A DNA stretch of 45,616 nucleotides from Methylophilales bacterium 28-44-11 (GCA_002281475.1 NCGC01000012.1:1-45616); one strand, 5' to 3'. Shown: positions 10,892-20,529, numbered from the stretch's first letter. Notes: generated by a model from the sequence alone, not told the origin. Numbers and translations are program-made.

Positions 10892-10956
10892 AAGCTCGGA
10901 GATCAATCCTAGAGAAGTTTAAAACCGTACTATATCAATACTGATGATTGTTAAAT

Positions 10957-11283
10957 CTATAGAGATAAAATCCATTGTACGATTGTCTTAATATCATCAT
11001 CTTTTACTTGCGGGCTATTCGCTGGCATGGGCATGTTGCCCCACGCACCACTACCGCCAACTTTCACTTTTGTAATGAGCTTAGACTCAGCGCTTTTATC
11101 GCCTTTGTATTTAGCGGCGACGTCTTTATATGAAGGGCCAAGGATTTTTTGGCTGATACCATGGCAGGCTAAGCAACCACTTTTCTGAGCCAGTGCCTCT
11201 GCCGGATTGACAGCGGCATAGGCAAGGTTACATCCAAGCGCAAAGCAAGCACCTAAAATGAGTCGATTCAATAACAGATGCAT
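10957..11283 (-). CDS. Periplasmic c-type cytochrome, likely electron acceptor of XoxF
   Basis: A 108-residue monohaem cytochrome with a signal peptide (about 1-23, ending NLAYAA) and haem motif CLACH (Cys37, Cys40, His41). It has a cytochrome c8/c551-like body: KILGPSYKDVAAKYKG, then GAWGNMPMPAN with Met86 as probable axial ligand, and a C-terminal helix IKTIVQWILSL. The ATG at 11283 has a GAGGAG Shine-Dalgarno 7 nt upstream; a TTG two codons earlier is less likely. It begins 15 nt after the xoxF stop, before a shared terminator. By context it accepts electrons from XoxF (an XoxG-type role), although it is smaller than typical XoxG proteins. No xoxJ-like gene adjoins. Confidence 0.85.
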   Translation of the reverse strand: MHLLLNRLILGACFALGCNLAYAAVNPAEALAQKSGCLACHGISQKILGPSYKDVAAKYKGDKSAESKLITKVKVGGSGAWGNMPMPANSPQVKDDDIKTIVQWILSL

Positions 11284-11298
11284 ATTCAATCTCCTCGA

Positions 11299-13167
11299 TT
11301 AAAGACTGAACACGTTCATTGCACCACCACCAGGTGCTGCATTGTATTTCACCAACTCTTTATAACCACCTGCTGCGCCTAAGCCGTCTGTTTCGTTGGT
11401 TAAGCCCATATTCATCGCTACACCTGCCCAACCACCTACACCAGAAAGTACGCCTACGTATTGCTTACCTTTGTGTCCGTAAGTGATGAAGTTGCCGACA
11501 ACGCCAGAGCCTACTTGGAATTTCCACAGTTGTTTACCCGTTTGCGCGTCTAACGCTTTTACCCAACGATCTAATGTGCCGTAAAACACCAAATCTGTGG
11601 ATGTGACTAATGCGCCGCCCCATGCTGAAAACTTCTCTTTGTTATACCACTTCGCCTTACCTTTTAAACCGTCCCAAGCCATAAAACCACCCATCACGCC
11701 ATCCGGGCCTGCAAACATGGTCAAGGTTGCGCCTACCCATGGTTGGCCAGCTACGTATTTCGATTCAACGGGTTCATAGGTCATGCATACGTGGTTTAGC
11801 GGCACATAAAACATTTTATTTTTTGGTGAAAATGCAGCGGGCTGCTCATCCTTGACTCCCAGTGCAGAGGGGCAAATACCTTTGGCGTTGTAGTCCTGAT
11901 GCGTAGAGTACTTGGGATCTTTCACAGGAACGCCAGTTTTTAAATCCACTTTGGTTGCCCAGTTCACAAACGGATGCATTTTTTCGGCTACCAATAATGT
12001 GCCATTGGTACGGTCAAAGGTATAACCAAATCCATTGCGATCAAAGTGCGAGGCCAGTTGTTTACCATTGGCTTCCCACAAGATAATTTCATTCATCCCA
12101 TCGTAATCCCACTCGTCATGCGGTGTCATCTGGTAGCCCCATTTTGCCTCTCCAGAATCTAAATCACGTGCAAAAATTGTCATGGACCATTTGTTATCAC
12201 CAGGGCGAACATCTGGGTTCCAGGTGCCTGGGTTACCAGTACCATAGTACATTAAGTTTAATTTTGGATCGTATGAGTACCACCCCCAAGTTGGGCCGCC
12301 GCCATTTTGCCATCCATCTTTACGTGCTTGCGGTTTTAGCCACGTTCTAACACCCAACTCTTTTTCTGGAAACTGCAACTTGTCGTGTGGGATATTTCTA
12401 AATGAACCACCTTGTACGTTGCCACCGTTCACATCTGCGTAAACAGATAAAGCGCTGTAGTGTGGATTGGCTTGGTTAAAGTCTTTACCAATTAATACCT
12501 CAGCATCAGGACCCGTGCTGTATGCACGCCAAAACAGTGAACCATCTTTAATGTTGTAAGCTGAAATATGACAACGCACCCCAAACTCACCGCCAGAGCA
12601 GCCAGTAATAACCTTATCCTTAAATACATGAGGTACATTCGTGTTGGATGCACCTGTTTTTGGGTCATTCACTGCAACATCCCAAATTTTTTCCCCTGTT
12701 TTAGCGTCTAAAGCTACCAATACACCATTATTTTGTTGTAAGAAAATTTTGCCATCACCATAACCCAAGCCTTTGTTGACATTGTCACAGCACAGAACAG
12801 CTTGTACGTCAGGGCTTTGTTTTGGGAAATATGACCAAAGTATTTTTTGATTATCATTTAAATCTAATGCGTATACATTGTTAGGGAATGCGGTATGGAT
12901 ATACATGACGTTATTGATGACCAATGGCGCACCTTCATGACCACGGTTAACACCTGTTGAAAATGACCATGCATATTTCAACTTGCCAACGTTTGATTTG
13001 TTGATTTGAGATAAGCGGCTATAACCAGTATTGGCATAATCTTTACGTGCTTGCGCCCATTGGTTTTCGTCTTTCATGAGCATGTCTAGTTCAGGATTCG
13101 CCATTAATGATGTGCTCATCATGCCGAAAATAGCGGCGCCTATCGCGCGCTTAAGCGTTTGGTGCAT
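11299..13167 (-). CDS. xoxF: Lanthanide-type PQQ methanol dehydrogenase XoxF
   Basis: A 622-residue periplasmic quinoprotein with a signal peptide (about 1-23) and eight-bladed propeller repeats. It oxidises methanol using PQQ. Diagnostic residues: vicinal Cys126-Cys127 (VLCCDN), Glu194 (SGGEFGVRCH), Asn312 (YYGTGNPGTW), and the pair Asp354/Asp356 in HDEWDYDGMNE. Asp354 is the catalytic base; the second Asp two residues on is the lanthanide-binding mark of XoxF, where calcium-type MxaF has Ala. The start at 13167 follows a GGAGG Shine-Dalgarno; a TTG four codons upstream is rejected. It forms an operon with the cytochrome c gene and has a sigma-54-type promoter upstream. Confidence 0.95.
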   Translation of the reverse strand: MHQTLKRAIGAAIFGMMSTSLMANPELDMLMKDENQWAQARKDYANTGYSRLSQINKSNVGKLKYAWSFSTGVNRGHEGAPLVINNVMYIHTAFPNNVYALDLNDNQKILWSYFPKQSPDVQAVLCCDNVNKGLGYGDGKIFLQQNNGVLVALDAKTGEKIWDVAVNDPKTGASNTNVPHVFKDKVITGCSGGEFGVRCHISAYNIKDGSLFWRAYSTGPDAEVLIGKDFNQANPHYSALSVYADVNGGNVQGGSFRNIPHDKLQFPEKELGVRTWLKPQARKDGWQNGGGPTWGWYSYDPKLNLMYYGTGNPGTWNPDVRPGDNKWSMTIFARDLDSGEAKWGYQMTPHDEWDYDGMNEIILWEANGKQLASHFDRNGFGYTFDRTNGTLLVAEKMHPFVNWATKVDLKTGVPVKDPKYSTHQDYNAKGICPSALGVKDEQPAAFSPKNKMFYVPLNHVCMTYEPVESKYVAGQPWVGATLTMFAGPDGVMGGFMAWDGLKGKAKWYNKEKFSAWGGALVTSTDLVFYGTLDRWVKALDAQTGKQLWKFQVGSGVVGNFITYGHKGKQYVGVLSGVGGWAGVAMNMGLTNETDGLGAAGGYKELVKYNAAPGGGAMNVFSL

Positions 13168-13257
13168 GTATACCTCCAAAGTATCAATCTAATGAATTAA
13201 AGCGTTGTAATTTATAATGAGCTGGCAATGTGTAAGCATGCTCACTCACTTCATATG

Positions 13258-13272
13258 GCAAGCCGCATGCCA
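13258..13272 (-). promoter_or_regulatory. Sigma-54 (-24/-12) promoter driving xoxF
   Basis: On the minus strand the sequence is TGGCATGCGGCTTGC: a TGGCA-type -24 element and a TTGC -12 element, with exactly 10 nt between the invariant GG and GC. A transcript starting about 12 nt further on (near 13246) would have a leader of about 80 nt before the xoxF ATG. The gene on the other side of this gap encodes a sigma-54 activator. Confidence 0.75.
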
Positions 13273-13321
13273 AGCCTAATTTCAGAAGGATTTATTTTGA
13301 AAAATATAATAAAAACATATG

Positions 13322-13350
13322 GTTACATAGAGTGTTAAGTTTTTTGTAAC
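13322..13350. promoter_or_regulatory. Candidate upstream activator site (GTTACA...TGTAAC)
   Basis: An inverted repeat GTTACA (13322-13327) / TGTAAC (13345-13350) is centred about 90 nt upstream of the expected xoxF start, the usual distance for sigma-54 activator binding. GTTACA recurs at 13413-13418, inside a second small palindrome AGTGT-N4-ACACT (13407-13420) just before the regulator's ATG. Binding by the adjacent activator is inferred. Confidence 0.4.
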
Positions 13351-13426
13351 ATGATTGATACAATCGTGATTGTGTTCAATAGTGTGTCAAAATTGAGCGT
13401 ATGTTCAGTGTGGTTACACTTTCAGA

Positions 13427-15400
13427 ATGGATTTGAAGATGACAAATTTATCAAGCGCCGAAGCGCAAACAGCTGCCTTAGCCAGGCAAGAGTTTTTGAC
13501 ACTTGGTAGAGTTCAAGAAGGTGCTATTGCTGAAGCGATTGAGCGTTCATGGCGTCGATGTATAAGTAACGGCTTGGATGTTGAAACACCGCAAGAGCTC
13601 ATGATGATCAGTGCGCAAGAGTTAGAGCAACGCAAAGCTAAAAATCATTTGTTGCTCACACATGCTGAGCCAGAGATGATGACATTAAGTGAGCAAATTG
13701 CTCACACAAGAAGTCAAGTGGTGTTGACGGATGGTGAAGGGGTGATATTGCGGAGCATGGGTGATGTTATCGTCAATGACTCAGCGCAGCGTTCAGACTT
13801 ACTGCCAGGCGTTTCTTGGAGTGAAGCGCATCGCGGTACAAATGCCATTGGTACCGCGCTGATTGAACAATCTGCAATATCGGTACAAGGCGCCGAACAT
13901 TTCATGACTCACCACCACGCCTTAAGCTGTTCGGCTGTTCCCATTTTTGGCGCGCAAAGTGACTTACTGGCAACCTTGGATGTCTCCAATGATTTGAGCG
14001 CGCCACAACAACACACGCTCGCTTTAGTGAAAATGGCAGCACAAATGATTGAAAATCGTTTGTTTCGCGCTAGTCATCACGCTGAAATAACCGTTCATTT
14101 TCACGCTAGGCCTGAGTTTATCGGCACGCTTTGGGAGGGCATTGCCATGTTCTCATCGGATGGACAATTATTGGCAATGAACCGTAGCGGGCAATTTCAG
14201 TTTGGATTGAATTTACAATCACGCAATTTATCATTGCTTGATATGCGATTTGAGCGTTTGTTTGATATGACGACCTCCACTCTGTTTAATCAAGTGTCCA
14301 ATAATCACTCTTTGGCTTTCCCCATCCGATTGCATTCCGGCGCACGGATATATGCCAAAGTAGAGGTGAATAGTGCAATCAAGCCCGCTCTTACCCCTTC
14401 TAATCCCATTAAACGTAGTAGTGCGGCAAGTTTGGATATGCTCAATAGTGGTGATCCAAACATGGCACTGGCTATTCAGCAAGTAAAGCGAGTCATTAAT
14501 CGTGACATCCCAATATTGATACAAGGTGAAACTGGTACAGGCAAAGAACTATTTGCACGGGCGATCCATGACGCAAGTTTGCGCCACAATAAGCCGTGGA
14601 TCGCGGTGAATTGTGCCTCTTTGCCTGAGGGGTTGATTGAGGCTGAACTGTTTGGATATGAGGAAGGCGCATTTACCGGCGCTAAGCGTAAAGGTAGCCC
14701 GGGTAAGATAGAGCAGGCCGATGGAGGCACATTGTTTTTGGATGAAATTGGCGACATGCCTTTGCCTTTGCAGGCGCGTTTGTTGAGAGTGCTACAAGAG
14801 CGTGTGGTAACGCCTTTAGGCAGTACCAAGTCTATTCCCGTTAACTTTTCGTTGATTAGTGCGACCAACCAAAAGCTAAAGCAAAAAGTAGCCTTGGGTG
14901 AATTTAGAAGCGACTTGTATTACCGACTAAATGGGCTAAATGTCAATTTACCAGCATTGCGCGAGCGTGAAGATTTACAGCAGTTGATAGCCCTTATTTT
15001 ACAGATTGAGCAAGTGAGTGATGCAGACATTTCGCCACAGGCGAAAGCGATACTGGAGCAACACCCTTGGCCTGGTAACATCAGGCAACTGCATAATGTG
15101 ATACGTACAGCACTAGCGCTAGCAGATGGCGGAACCATTTCGCCCATGCACTTTACACTGGATTTTATTGAAGAACTCCACGCAGAATTGCCTCAAAACA
15201 AACAAGATGTATCAGATTTCGCATCTCATCACATGCCTATGCAGATGACGCCACCACAGCAAGAGCTAAAAAAAGTAGCGGATGATGCCATTAAAATGGG
15301 TATGCAACAACATGCAGGGAATGTTTCGGCAGTGGCGCGTCAACTGGGCATTAGCCGTAATACGCTGTATAGAAAACTCAGGCTACTAGGTTTGGCTTAA
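13427..15400 (+). CDS. Sigma-54-dependent transcriptional activator, AcoR-like
   Basis: A 657-residue enhancer-binding protein. Residues 1-320 form a sensory region that resembles AcoR (IERSWRRCISNGL, then a GAF-like GTNAIGTALIEQSAISVQGAEHF segment and a PAS-like stretch). The AAA+ domain follows, with Walker A GETGTGKE at about 366-373, the sigma-54-contacting GAFTGA loop at about 414-419 and Walker B GTLFLDEIGD. The C-terminus has a Fis-type helix-turn-helix, VSAVARQLGISRNTLYRKL. It is divergent from xoxF, whose promoter matches sigma-54 consensus, so control of xoxF is the simplest reading. The AcoR family senses acetoin or aldehydes/alcohols; the ligand here is unknown. Confidence 0.92.
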   Translation: MDLKMTNLSSAEAQTAALARQEFLTLGRVQEGAIAEAIERSWRRCISNGLDVETPQELMMISAQELEQRKAKNHLLLTHAEPEMMTLSEQIAHTRSQVVLTDGEGVILRSMGDVIVNDSAQRSDLLPGVSWSEAHRGTNAIGTALIEQSAISVQGAEHFMTHHHALSCSAVPIFGAQSDLLATLDVSNDLSAPQQHTLALVKMAAQMIENRLFRASHHAEITVHFHARPEFIGTLWEGIAMFSSDGQLLAMNRSGQFQFGLNLQSRNLSLLDMRFERLFDMTTSTLFNQVSNNHSLAFPIRLHSGARIYAKVEVNSAIKPALTPSNPIKRSSAASLDMLNSGDPNMALAIQQVKRVINRDIPILIQGETGTGKELFARAIHDASLRHNKPWIAVNCASLPEGLIEAELFGYEEGAFTGAKRKGSPGKIEQADGGTLFLDEIGDMPLPLQARLLRVLQERVVTPLGSTKSIPVNFSLISATNQKLKQKVALGEFRSDLYYRLNGLNVNLPALREREDLQQLIALILQIEQVSDADISPQAKAILEQHPWPGNIRQLHNVIRTALALADGGTISPMHFTLDFIEELHAELPQNKQDVSDFASHHMPMQMTPPQQELKKVADDAIKMGMQQHAGNVSAVARQLGISRNTLYRKLRLLGLA

Positions 15401-15402
15401 AT

Positions 15403-16029
15403 TTACTTTTTGTGAAGACGATACATCGCCAAATTGCCTAGTAAGTTAGGCATGAAGTTCACCATATTGCCCTCGGTAATCACTTTGCGTTCGATGACCT
15501 CAATGTCGTGGTTTTGACAAAACGCATCAAAGTCATGAATGGTACAAAGGTGAACGTTCGGTGTGTTGTACCATTCATAAGGCAAGGTTTTAGACACAGG
15601 CATTTGCCCCAGCAGAATTTGCGTACGGTTGCGCCAATAGCCAAAATTTGGGAATGTCACAATGGCTTCGCGTCCGACACGCAACATTTCTTTGACGATG
15701 CCTTCAGTGTTATGCATGGCTTGCAATGTTTGCGACAGAATCACGGTGTCAAACGATTGGTCCTCAAAGCCAGACAAGCCAACTTCCAAATCCATTTGTA
15801 ATACATCCACACCATTTTCCATGGCGGTGAGCCAGTTTTGGTCGTCCTTTTCAACGCCATAGCCACGAATATCATGTTGGCGATGTAAATGGGTAAGCAG
15901 TTCTCCATCGCCGCAGCCTAAGTCCAGCACTTTTGCCTGCGGCTTCACCCACTGGCTGATTAAGGCAAAGTCTGGTCGGATTGCAGTGTTGTCTTTCATG
16001 GTGGTTGTGGGATGATTCATAAGACTCAT
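15403..16029 (-). CDS. metW: Methionine biosynthesis protein MetW
   Basis: A 208-residue SAM-methyltransferase-fold protein with motif [16 protein letters not shown], plus [17 protein letters not shown] and [18 protein letters not shown], which are characteristic of MetW. MetW is found paired with MetX and is needed for full homoserine acyltransferase activity in several proteobacteria. Its ATG overlaps the metX stop by 4 nt (ATGA), so translation is coupled. The start could also be a Met ten residues downstream ([11 protein letters not shown]), which is closer to the family N-terminus. It converges with the sigma-54 activator gene, 2 nt apart. Confidence 0.93.
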   Translation of the reverse strand: MSLMNHPTTTMKDNTAIRPDFALISQWVKPQAKVLDLGCGDGELLTHLHRQHDIRGYGVEKDDQNWLTAMENGVDVLQMDLEVGLSGFEDQSFDTVILSQTLQAMHNTEGIVKEMLRVGREAIVTFPNFGYWRNRTQILLGQMPVSKTLPYEWYNTPNVHLCTIHDFDAFCQNHDIEVIERKVITEGNMVNFMPNLLGNLAMYRLHKK

Positions 16030-17153
16030 ACTTTAATTTTTGCCAAATAACTACGCATAATGGCATGGTAATGTGGGTCTGGCATTAGGAACGCATCGTG
16101 ACCATGTGCGGCAGTCACTTCTGCGTAACGCACCGAAATTTCGTTGTCGAGCAATGCTTTTACAATTTCTTTGGAGCGTGCGGGTGAAAAACGCCAATCG
16201 CTAGTAAATGAAACCACCAAAAACTTTGCTTTCACATGGGCAAGCGCAGCAGATAAGTTGCCACCATGTGGTAACGCTGGGTCAAAATAATCCAGGGCAC
16301 GTGTCATGCGCAAATAGGTGTTGGCATCAAACTCACCGGCAAATTTATCGCCTTGATAGCGCAAGTATGATTCCATTTCAAATTCCACATCAAAACTATA
16401 TTTGATGTTGCCATCGCGCAATTTCCGCCCAAATTTAGCCCCCATTACATCGTCAGACAAATAAGTAATATGGCCCAACATGCGTGCAATGCGCAAACCG
16501 CGACGTGGCACCACGCCATGATTATAGTAATCACCCGCATGAAACTCAGGGTCAGTAATAATGGCTTGGCGCGCGACTTCGTTAAACGCCATATTCTGCG
16601 CGGTTAGATTGGGTGCGGAGGCAATGACTAATGCATATCGAATACGATCAGGAAAGGCAATGCTCCATTGCAACGCTTGCATGCCGCCTAAGCTGCCACC
16701 AATCACGGCCGCAAGTTGCTCTATGCCTAAGTAATCCATCAAACGCGCTTGGGAGTTCACCCAGTCTTCTACAGTCACCACAGGGAATGTTGCGCTATAT
16801 GGGCGGTCTGTGGCTGGATTAGTATTCGATGGCCCGCTGCTTCCGTGACAGCCACCCAGATTGTTAACGCCTATCACAAAAAATTTATTGGTGTCGAGCG
16901 GTCTACCTGGCCCCACTAAGTTATCCCACCAGCCTGCGGATTTATCCGTCTCTTTATATTTGCCCGCTACGTGATGATTGCCTGAAAGCGCATGACATAC
17001 CAACACTGCGTTCGAACGATCAGCATTGAGTTCGCCGTAAGTCTCATAGGTCAAATGAAATTGTGGCAATACATCGCCGCTTTTTAAAGCGAGTGGCGTA
17101 TCAAAATGCGCAGATTGTGGGGCAACAAGGCCGACAGAGTTGTTTTCAGACAT
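16026..17153 (-). CDS. metX: Homoserine O-acyltransferase MetX
   Basis: A 375-residue alpha/beta hydrolase-fold enzyme making O-acyl-homoserine for methionine synthesis. Motifs: [12 protein letters not shown], the [12 protein letters not shown] loop, the nucleophile elbow [12 protein letters not shown], and the C-terminal GHDAFL with catalytic His. Proteobacterial MetX next to MetW often uses succinyl-CoA rather than acetyl-CoA, so the acyl donor is left open. It is translationally coupled to metW and divergent from the gamma-carbonic-anhydrase gene over 41 nt. Confidence 0.95.
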   Translation of the reverse strand: MSENNSVGLVAPQSAHFDTPLALKSGDVLPQFHLTYETYGELNADRSNAVLVCHALSGNHHVAGKYKETDKSAGWWDNLVGPGRPLDTNKFFVIGVNNLGGCHGSSGPSNTNPATDRPYSATFPVVTVEDWVNSQARLMDYLGIEQLAAVIGGSLGGMQALQWSIAFPDRIRYALVIASAPNLTAQNMAFNEVARQAIITDPEFHAGDYYNHGVVPRRGLRIARMLGHITYLSDDVMGAKFGRKLRDGNIKYSFDVEFEMESYLRYQGDKFAGEFDANTYLRMTRALDYFDPALPHGGNLSAALAHVKAKFLVVSFTSDWRFSPARSKEIVKALLDNEISVRYAEVTAAHGHDAFLMPDPHYHAIMRSYLAKIKV

Positions 17154-17194
17154 TTCGTGATTATACTATGTGATACTTTAAAAATTCATTTCTC

Positions 17195-17749
17195 ATGCGA
17201 AAGGGTGCCGTGCAGAATATTCAATCATTTCAATCCCATGCGCCTCAACTTGCACAAGGTGTGTATGTGCATGCCTCAGCCACTTTAATCGGGCAAGTAC
17301 AGATTGGACCAGATAGCTCTATTTGGCCTGGCGTAGTCATTCGTGGTGATGTGAATTTCATTCAAATTGGCGCAGAAACCAATATCCAAGAGCTGAGTAG
17401 TTTGCATGTGAATCATCGCTCTGCAGAAGACCCGCAAGGTGCACCGCTCGTCATTGGTAATCGTGTCACCATTGGACATATGGTGATTTTGCATGGGTGC
17501 AAGATTGAGGATGAGTCGCTCATTGGTATGGGTAGTATTGTGATGGACAAAGCGGTGGTGCATCGACATGTATTGCTTGCCGCAGGCAGTTTAGTGCCAG
17601 AAGGCAAGGTGCTGGAAAGTGGTTATCTCTATATGGGTAGGCCCGCGAAACAAGTGCGCGCACTTACCTCAGAGGAAATCCTACACCTCAAACAATCGGC
17701 TGAGATGTATGTTAAATTAAAACAAGCTTATTTGGACGAGCCGGTTTAA
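17195..17749 (+). CDS. Gamma carbonic anhydrase family protein
   Basis: A 184-residue left-handed beta-helix protein with hexapeptide repeats (IGPDSSIWPGVVIRGD, IGNRVTIGHMVILHGCKIEDESLIGMGSIV) and a C-terminal helix. The metal-binding histidines of the gamma-class fold are present: His in SSLHVNH and the two in GHMVILHGC. It resembles YrdA/PaaY-type proteins, whose physiological substrate is often unproven. The ATG at 17195 has no clear Shine-Dalgarno; a GTG at 17210 preceded by AAAGGG is a plausible alternative start. Confidence 0.9.
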   Translation: MRKGAVQNIQSFQSHAPQLAQGVYVHASATLIGQVQIGPDSSIWPGVVIRGDVNFIQIGAETNIQELSSLHVNHRSAEDPQGAPLVIGNRVTIGHMVILHGCKIEDESLIGMGSIVMDKAVVHRHVLLAAGSLVPEGKVLESGYLYMGRPAKQVRALTSEEILHLKQSAEMYVKLKQAYLDEPV

Positions 17750-17752
17750 GGT

Positions 17753-18538
17753 TTAGCAGGCTTGCTTTAACAACGCTGGCAATGTAGAAATGCTGTCCAA
17801 TGTCACAAAAGGGTGCACAGCAGAAGCGTCGACATAAGTTTGTCGATATTTTCCTGTACGCACCAAAGCGCCAGCAATGCCAGCTGCTTGTGCCCCACCG
17901 ATATCGGCATCAATATCATCGCCTATCATCAACACTTGTTGTGGTGAAAGTTGCATATCAGCAAGCACAGCAGAAAAAAATTCTGGGGAAGGTTTACCCA
18001 TAATGGTCGCCTTGGTATTGGTGGCATACTCCAAACCATCTATAAATGCGCCTATGTCCATTTGCAGGCCTTGCTCGGTTTGCCAAAAACGATTTTTGTG
18101 AATGGCAAGGATACGTGCGCCGCGCATCACACATTGAAATACCTCATTCAACATCGTGTAAGTCCACGCATTGCCAATATCGCCAATCACAATAAATTGT
18201 GCCTCGGTGTTAGATTGCGTGAACACATTGAAGTCTTTTTTCACGTCATCGGCGAGCAGCAAACGGCATATGGGAGACCCTTGCTGCTTAAGCAGATTCA
18301 AGGCAGCTTGTGGCGCACTAAAGATTTCGGACTGTGTGACTGCAAAGCCTAAACCCAGCAGCTTTTGTTGCAGCGAAAAAAGTGAAAGGGTGCTAGTGTT
18401 GGTGACAAATCGGCAAATATATCCCGCTTTGCGCAACTGGTGTACGGCTTGAATGGCACCATTTACAGGCGTGTTGCTTACATAAAGCACGCCGTCTAAA
18501 TCAAACATGATGCCTTTGATCGCTGAGAAATCGGTCAT
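17753..18538 (-). CDS. HAD-superfamily (class IIA) phosphatase
   Basis: A 261-residue HAD hydrolase. Motif I FDLDGVLY, motif II FVTNTS, motif III Lys in IMGKPSPEFF and motif IV MIGDDIDADIGGAQAAG are all intact, and the C2-type cap between motifs II and III marks subclass IIA (NagD/LHPP-like). The start at 18538 follows a GGAGA Shine-Dalgarno; upstream in-frame ATG/TTG codons overlap that site. The substrate is not predictable; LHPP-like phospholysine/pyrophosphate activity is one family possibility. It converges with the preceding gene with 3 nt between them. Confidence 0.88.
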   Translation of the reverse strand: MTDFSAIKGIMFDLDGVLYVSNTPVNGAIQAVHQLRKAGYICRFVTNTSTLSLFSLQQKLLGLGFAVTQSEIFSAPQAALNLLKQQGSPICRLLLADDVKKDFNVFTQSNTEAQFIVIGDIGNAWTYTMLNEVFQCVMRGARILAIHKNRFWQTEQGLQMDIGAFIDGLEYATNTKATIMGKPSPEFFSAVLADMQLSPQQVLMIGDDIDADIGGAQAAGIAGALVRTGKYRQTYVDASAVHPFVTLDSISTLPALLKQAC

Positions 18539-18583
18539 AAGATTCTCCATCAATGCAATGGTGTACTAGATAGCAATAATAGG

Positions 18584-19435
18584 CTAAACCCTGCCAAACG
18601 TCACGCGTTGAATACCGGCTAAATCCAAGCCGTGACCAATCTCTTTAAAATGGGCTTGTGTTAATAATGCAGCCACGGCTTGGGCTTGATCATAGCCATG
18701 TTCTAATAATAGCCAGCCATTGGCGTTTAAATATTGAGGCGCTTGATGGATGATTTTACGAATATCATCCAAGCCATCTATGCCAGAAGTAAGCGCTGAC
18801 TTTGGCTCAAAACGCACATCACCCTGCGACAAGTGCGGGTCATTCTCTGCAATATAAGGTGGGTTGCTGACGATCACGTCAAAATGTTGATTGTTAAGCG
18901 CGCTAAACCAATGGCTATGTAAAATAACCACATTGTGAATGGCTAAGTTTTGTGCATTTTCGCGTGCGATAGCCAATGCACTTTCAGAAAAATCGACAGC
19001 TTTCACTTTGGCATATGGGCGGTGCTTGGCGATTGCCAGTGCGATTGCACCTGTGCCAGTGCCTAAATCCAGCACTTGATAAGGTGCATGTTGGGGGATT
19101 CTTACAAGCGCTTGCTCCACGAGCGTTTCAGTATCAGGTCTGGGGATTAATGTGTCAGGCGTGACTTTTAAAGGTAGGCCAAAGAATTCACGCGTGCCTA
19201 AAATATGTGCAATGGGCTCGCCATTTAAACGCCTTTGAAGTAATGCTTCAACGTCGGCATGTTGGTCAGGGTTGAGTGTGTCATCTGAGTGAGAAATTAA
19301 CCAAGCACGATTTACTTGCAAAGCGTATTGCAAGAGCAGATGCGCTTCTATGTGAGCATCATTTCTGTCTAAATAAAGTGCAGATTGGATCGCTGATAAC
19401 GCAACTTGTTCTAGCTTGGTAATGGTCACAGACAA
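18584..19435 (-). CDS. prmC: Peptide chain release factor N5-glutamine methyltransferase PrmC (HemK)
   Basis: A 283-residue SAM-dependent methyltransferase that methylates the Gln of the GGQ motif in release factors. It has an N-terminal helical domain, then motif I VLDLGTGTGAIALAIA and the catalytic NPPY in DVIVSNPPYIAEND. It follows prfA immediately, the classic hemA-prfA-prmC arrangement that pairs enzyme and substrate. The first possible start is TTG at 19435, directly after the prfA stop; GTG at 19429 is an alternative. No ATG is available at the N-terminus. Confidence 0.95.
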   Translation of the reverse strand: MSVTITKLEQVALSAIQSALYLDRNDAHIEAHLLLQYALQVNRAWLISHSDDTLNPDQHADVEALLQRRLNGEPIAHILGTREFFGLPLKVTPDTLIPRPDTETLVEQALVRIPQHAPYQVLDLGTGTGAIALAIAKHRPYAKVKAVDFSESALAIARENAQNLAIHNVVILHSHWFSALNNQHFDVIVSNPPYIAENDPHLSQGDVRFEPKSALTSGIDGLDDIRKIIHQAPQYLNANGWLLLEHGYDQAQAVAALLTQAHFKEIGHGLDLAGIQRVTFGRV

Positions 19436-20518
19436 TTAGTTATCATCACCCAATGTCGCCAATAAATCTGCCTGATGTTCTGTGGCTAAGGCGCTAATGA
19501 GTTCATCCATATCGCCCTCGGTAATTGCATCGATCTTGTACAAGGTAAGATTAATACGGTGATCTGTGATACGGCCTTGCGGGTAGTTATAAGTACGTAT
19601 GCGCTCACTGCGGTCACCTGAACCAATCAAATTACGGCGTTCGCTGGCGATTTTGCTGTTTTGCTCATCTACTTGTTTCGCTTTGATACGCGCTGCCAGC
19701 ACCATCATGGCTTGTGCCTTGTTGGCATGTTGGCTACGACCGTCTTGGCATTCCACTACAATACCAGTGGGAAAGTGCGTAATACGCACCGCAGAATCTG
19801 TTTTGTTAATATGCTGACCGCCTGCTCCACTCGCTCTAAAGGTGTCCAAGCGAATGTCGGCAGGATTAATCACCACATCGCTCACTTCATCAGCTTCTGG
19901 CAGAATCGCAACTGTGCAAGCAGAAGTGTGGGTGCGGCCTTGTGTTTCGGTATCTGGCACACGTTGCACACGATGCCCGCCGGACTCAAATTTCATTTTA
20001 GAATACGCGCCTTGCCCTTCAATTTTTGCAATAATTTCTTTGTAGCCACCCACTTCACCTTCATTGGCCGAAAGGACTTCCACCTTCCAACGTTGACGTT
20101 CTGCATAGCGACTGTACATGCGGAACAAATCGCCTGCAAATAAACCAGATTCATCGCCACCAGTGCCCGCGCGAATTTCTAAAATAATATTTTTTTCATC
20201 ATTTGGATCTTTTGGTAGTAACAGCTTTTGCAGTTCAAGGGCAATTTCTTCTAGCCTTTGCTTACCTGTCTCAATTTCTTCTTGTGCAAACTCTTTCATG
20301 TCTGGGTCACTGAGCATGGCGTGTGCTTCTCTAATGTCGGCCTCTGTTTGCACGTAATGATGATATTGCTCAACAATAGGTGTGATTTCCGCATGCTCAC
20401 GTGAGATTTTGCGATAGTTGTCCATGTTGCTGGTGATGTCCTCGGATGACATCAAACGGTTTACTTCATCTAGGCGATCGCTCAGGCTGGCGAGCTTTTG
20501 TAATATGGAGGGTTTCAT
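19436..20518 (-). CDS. prfA: Peptide chain release factor 1
   Basis: A 360-residue class I release factor that reads UAA and UAG. The GGQ motif is in [21 protein letters not shown], and the stop-codon-reading region lies at about 185-190. Length and sequence are standard for RF1. It sits 11 nt after hemA and immediately before prmC, whose product methylates the GGQ glutamine. Confidence 0.98.
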   Translation of the reverse strand: MKPSILQKLASLSDRLDEVNRLMSSEDITSNMDNYRKISREHAEITPIVEQYHHYVQTEADIREAHAMLSDPDMKEFAQEEIETGKQRLEEIALELQKLLLPKDPNDEKNIILEIRAGTGGDESGLFAGDLFRMYSRYAERQRWKVEVLSANEGEVGGYKEIIAKIEGQGAYSKMKFESGGHRVQRVPDTETQGRTHTSACTVAILPEADEVSDVVINPADIRLDTFRASGAGGQHINKTDSAVRITHFPTGIVVECQDGRSQHANKAQAMMVLAARIKAKQVDEQNSKIASERRNLIGSGDRSERIRTYNYPQGRITDHRINLTLYKIDAITEGDMDELISALATEHQADLLATLGDDN

Positions 20519-20529
20519 GCTGACTTCTT

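Noticed and set aside
11299..13167. Calcium-dependent MxaF methanol dehydrogenase
   Set aside because: The catalytic segment reads EWDYDG, with the extra Asp that marks lanthanide-type XoxF; no mxaI or mxaJ neighbours were seen.
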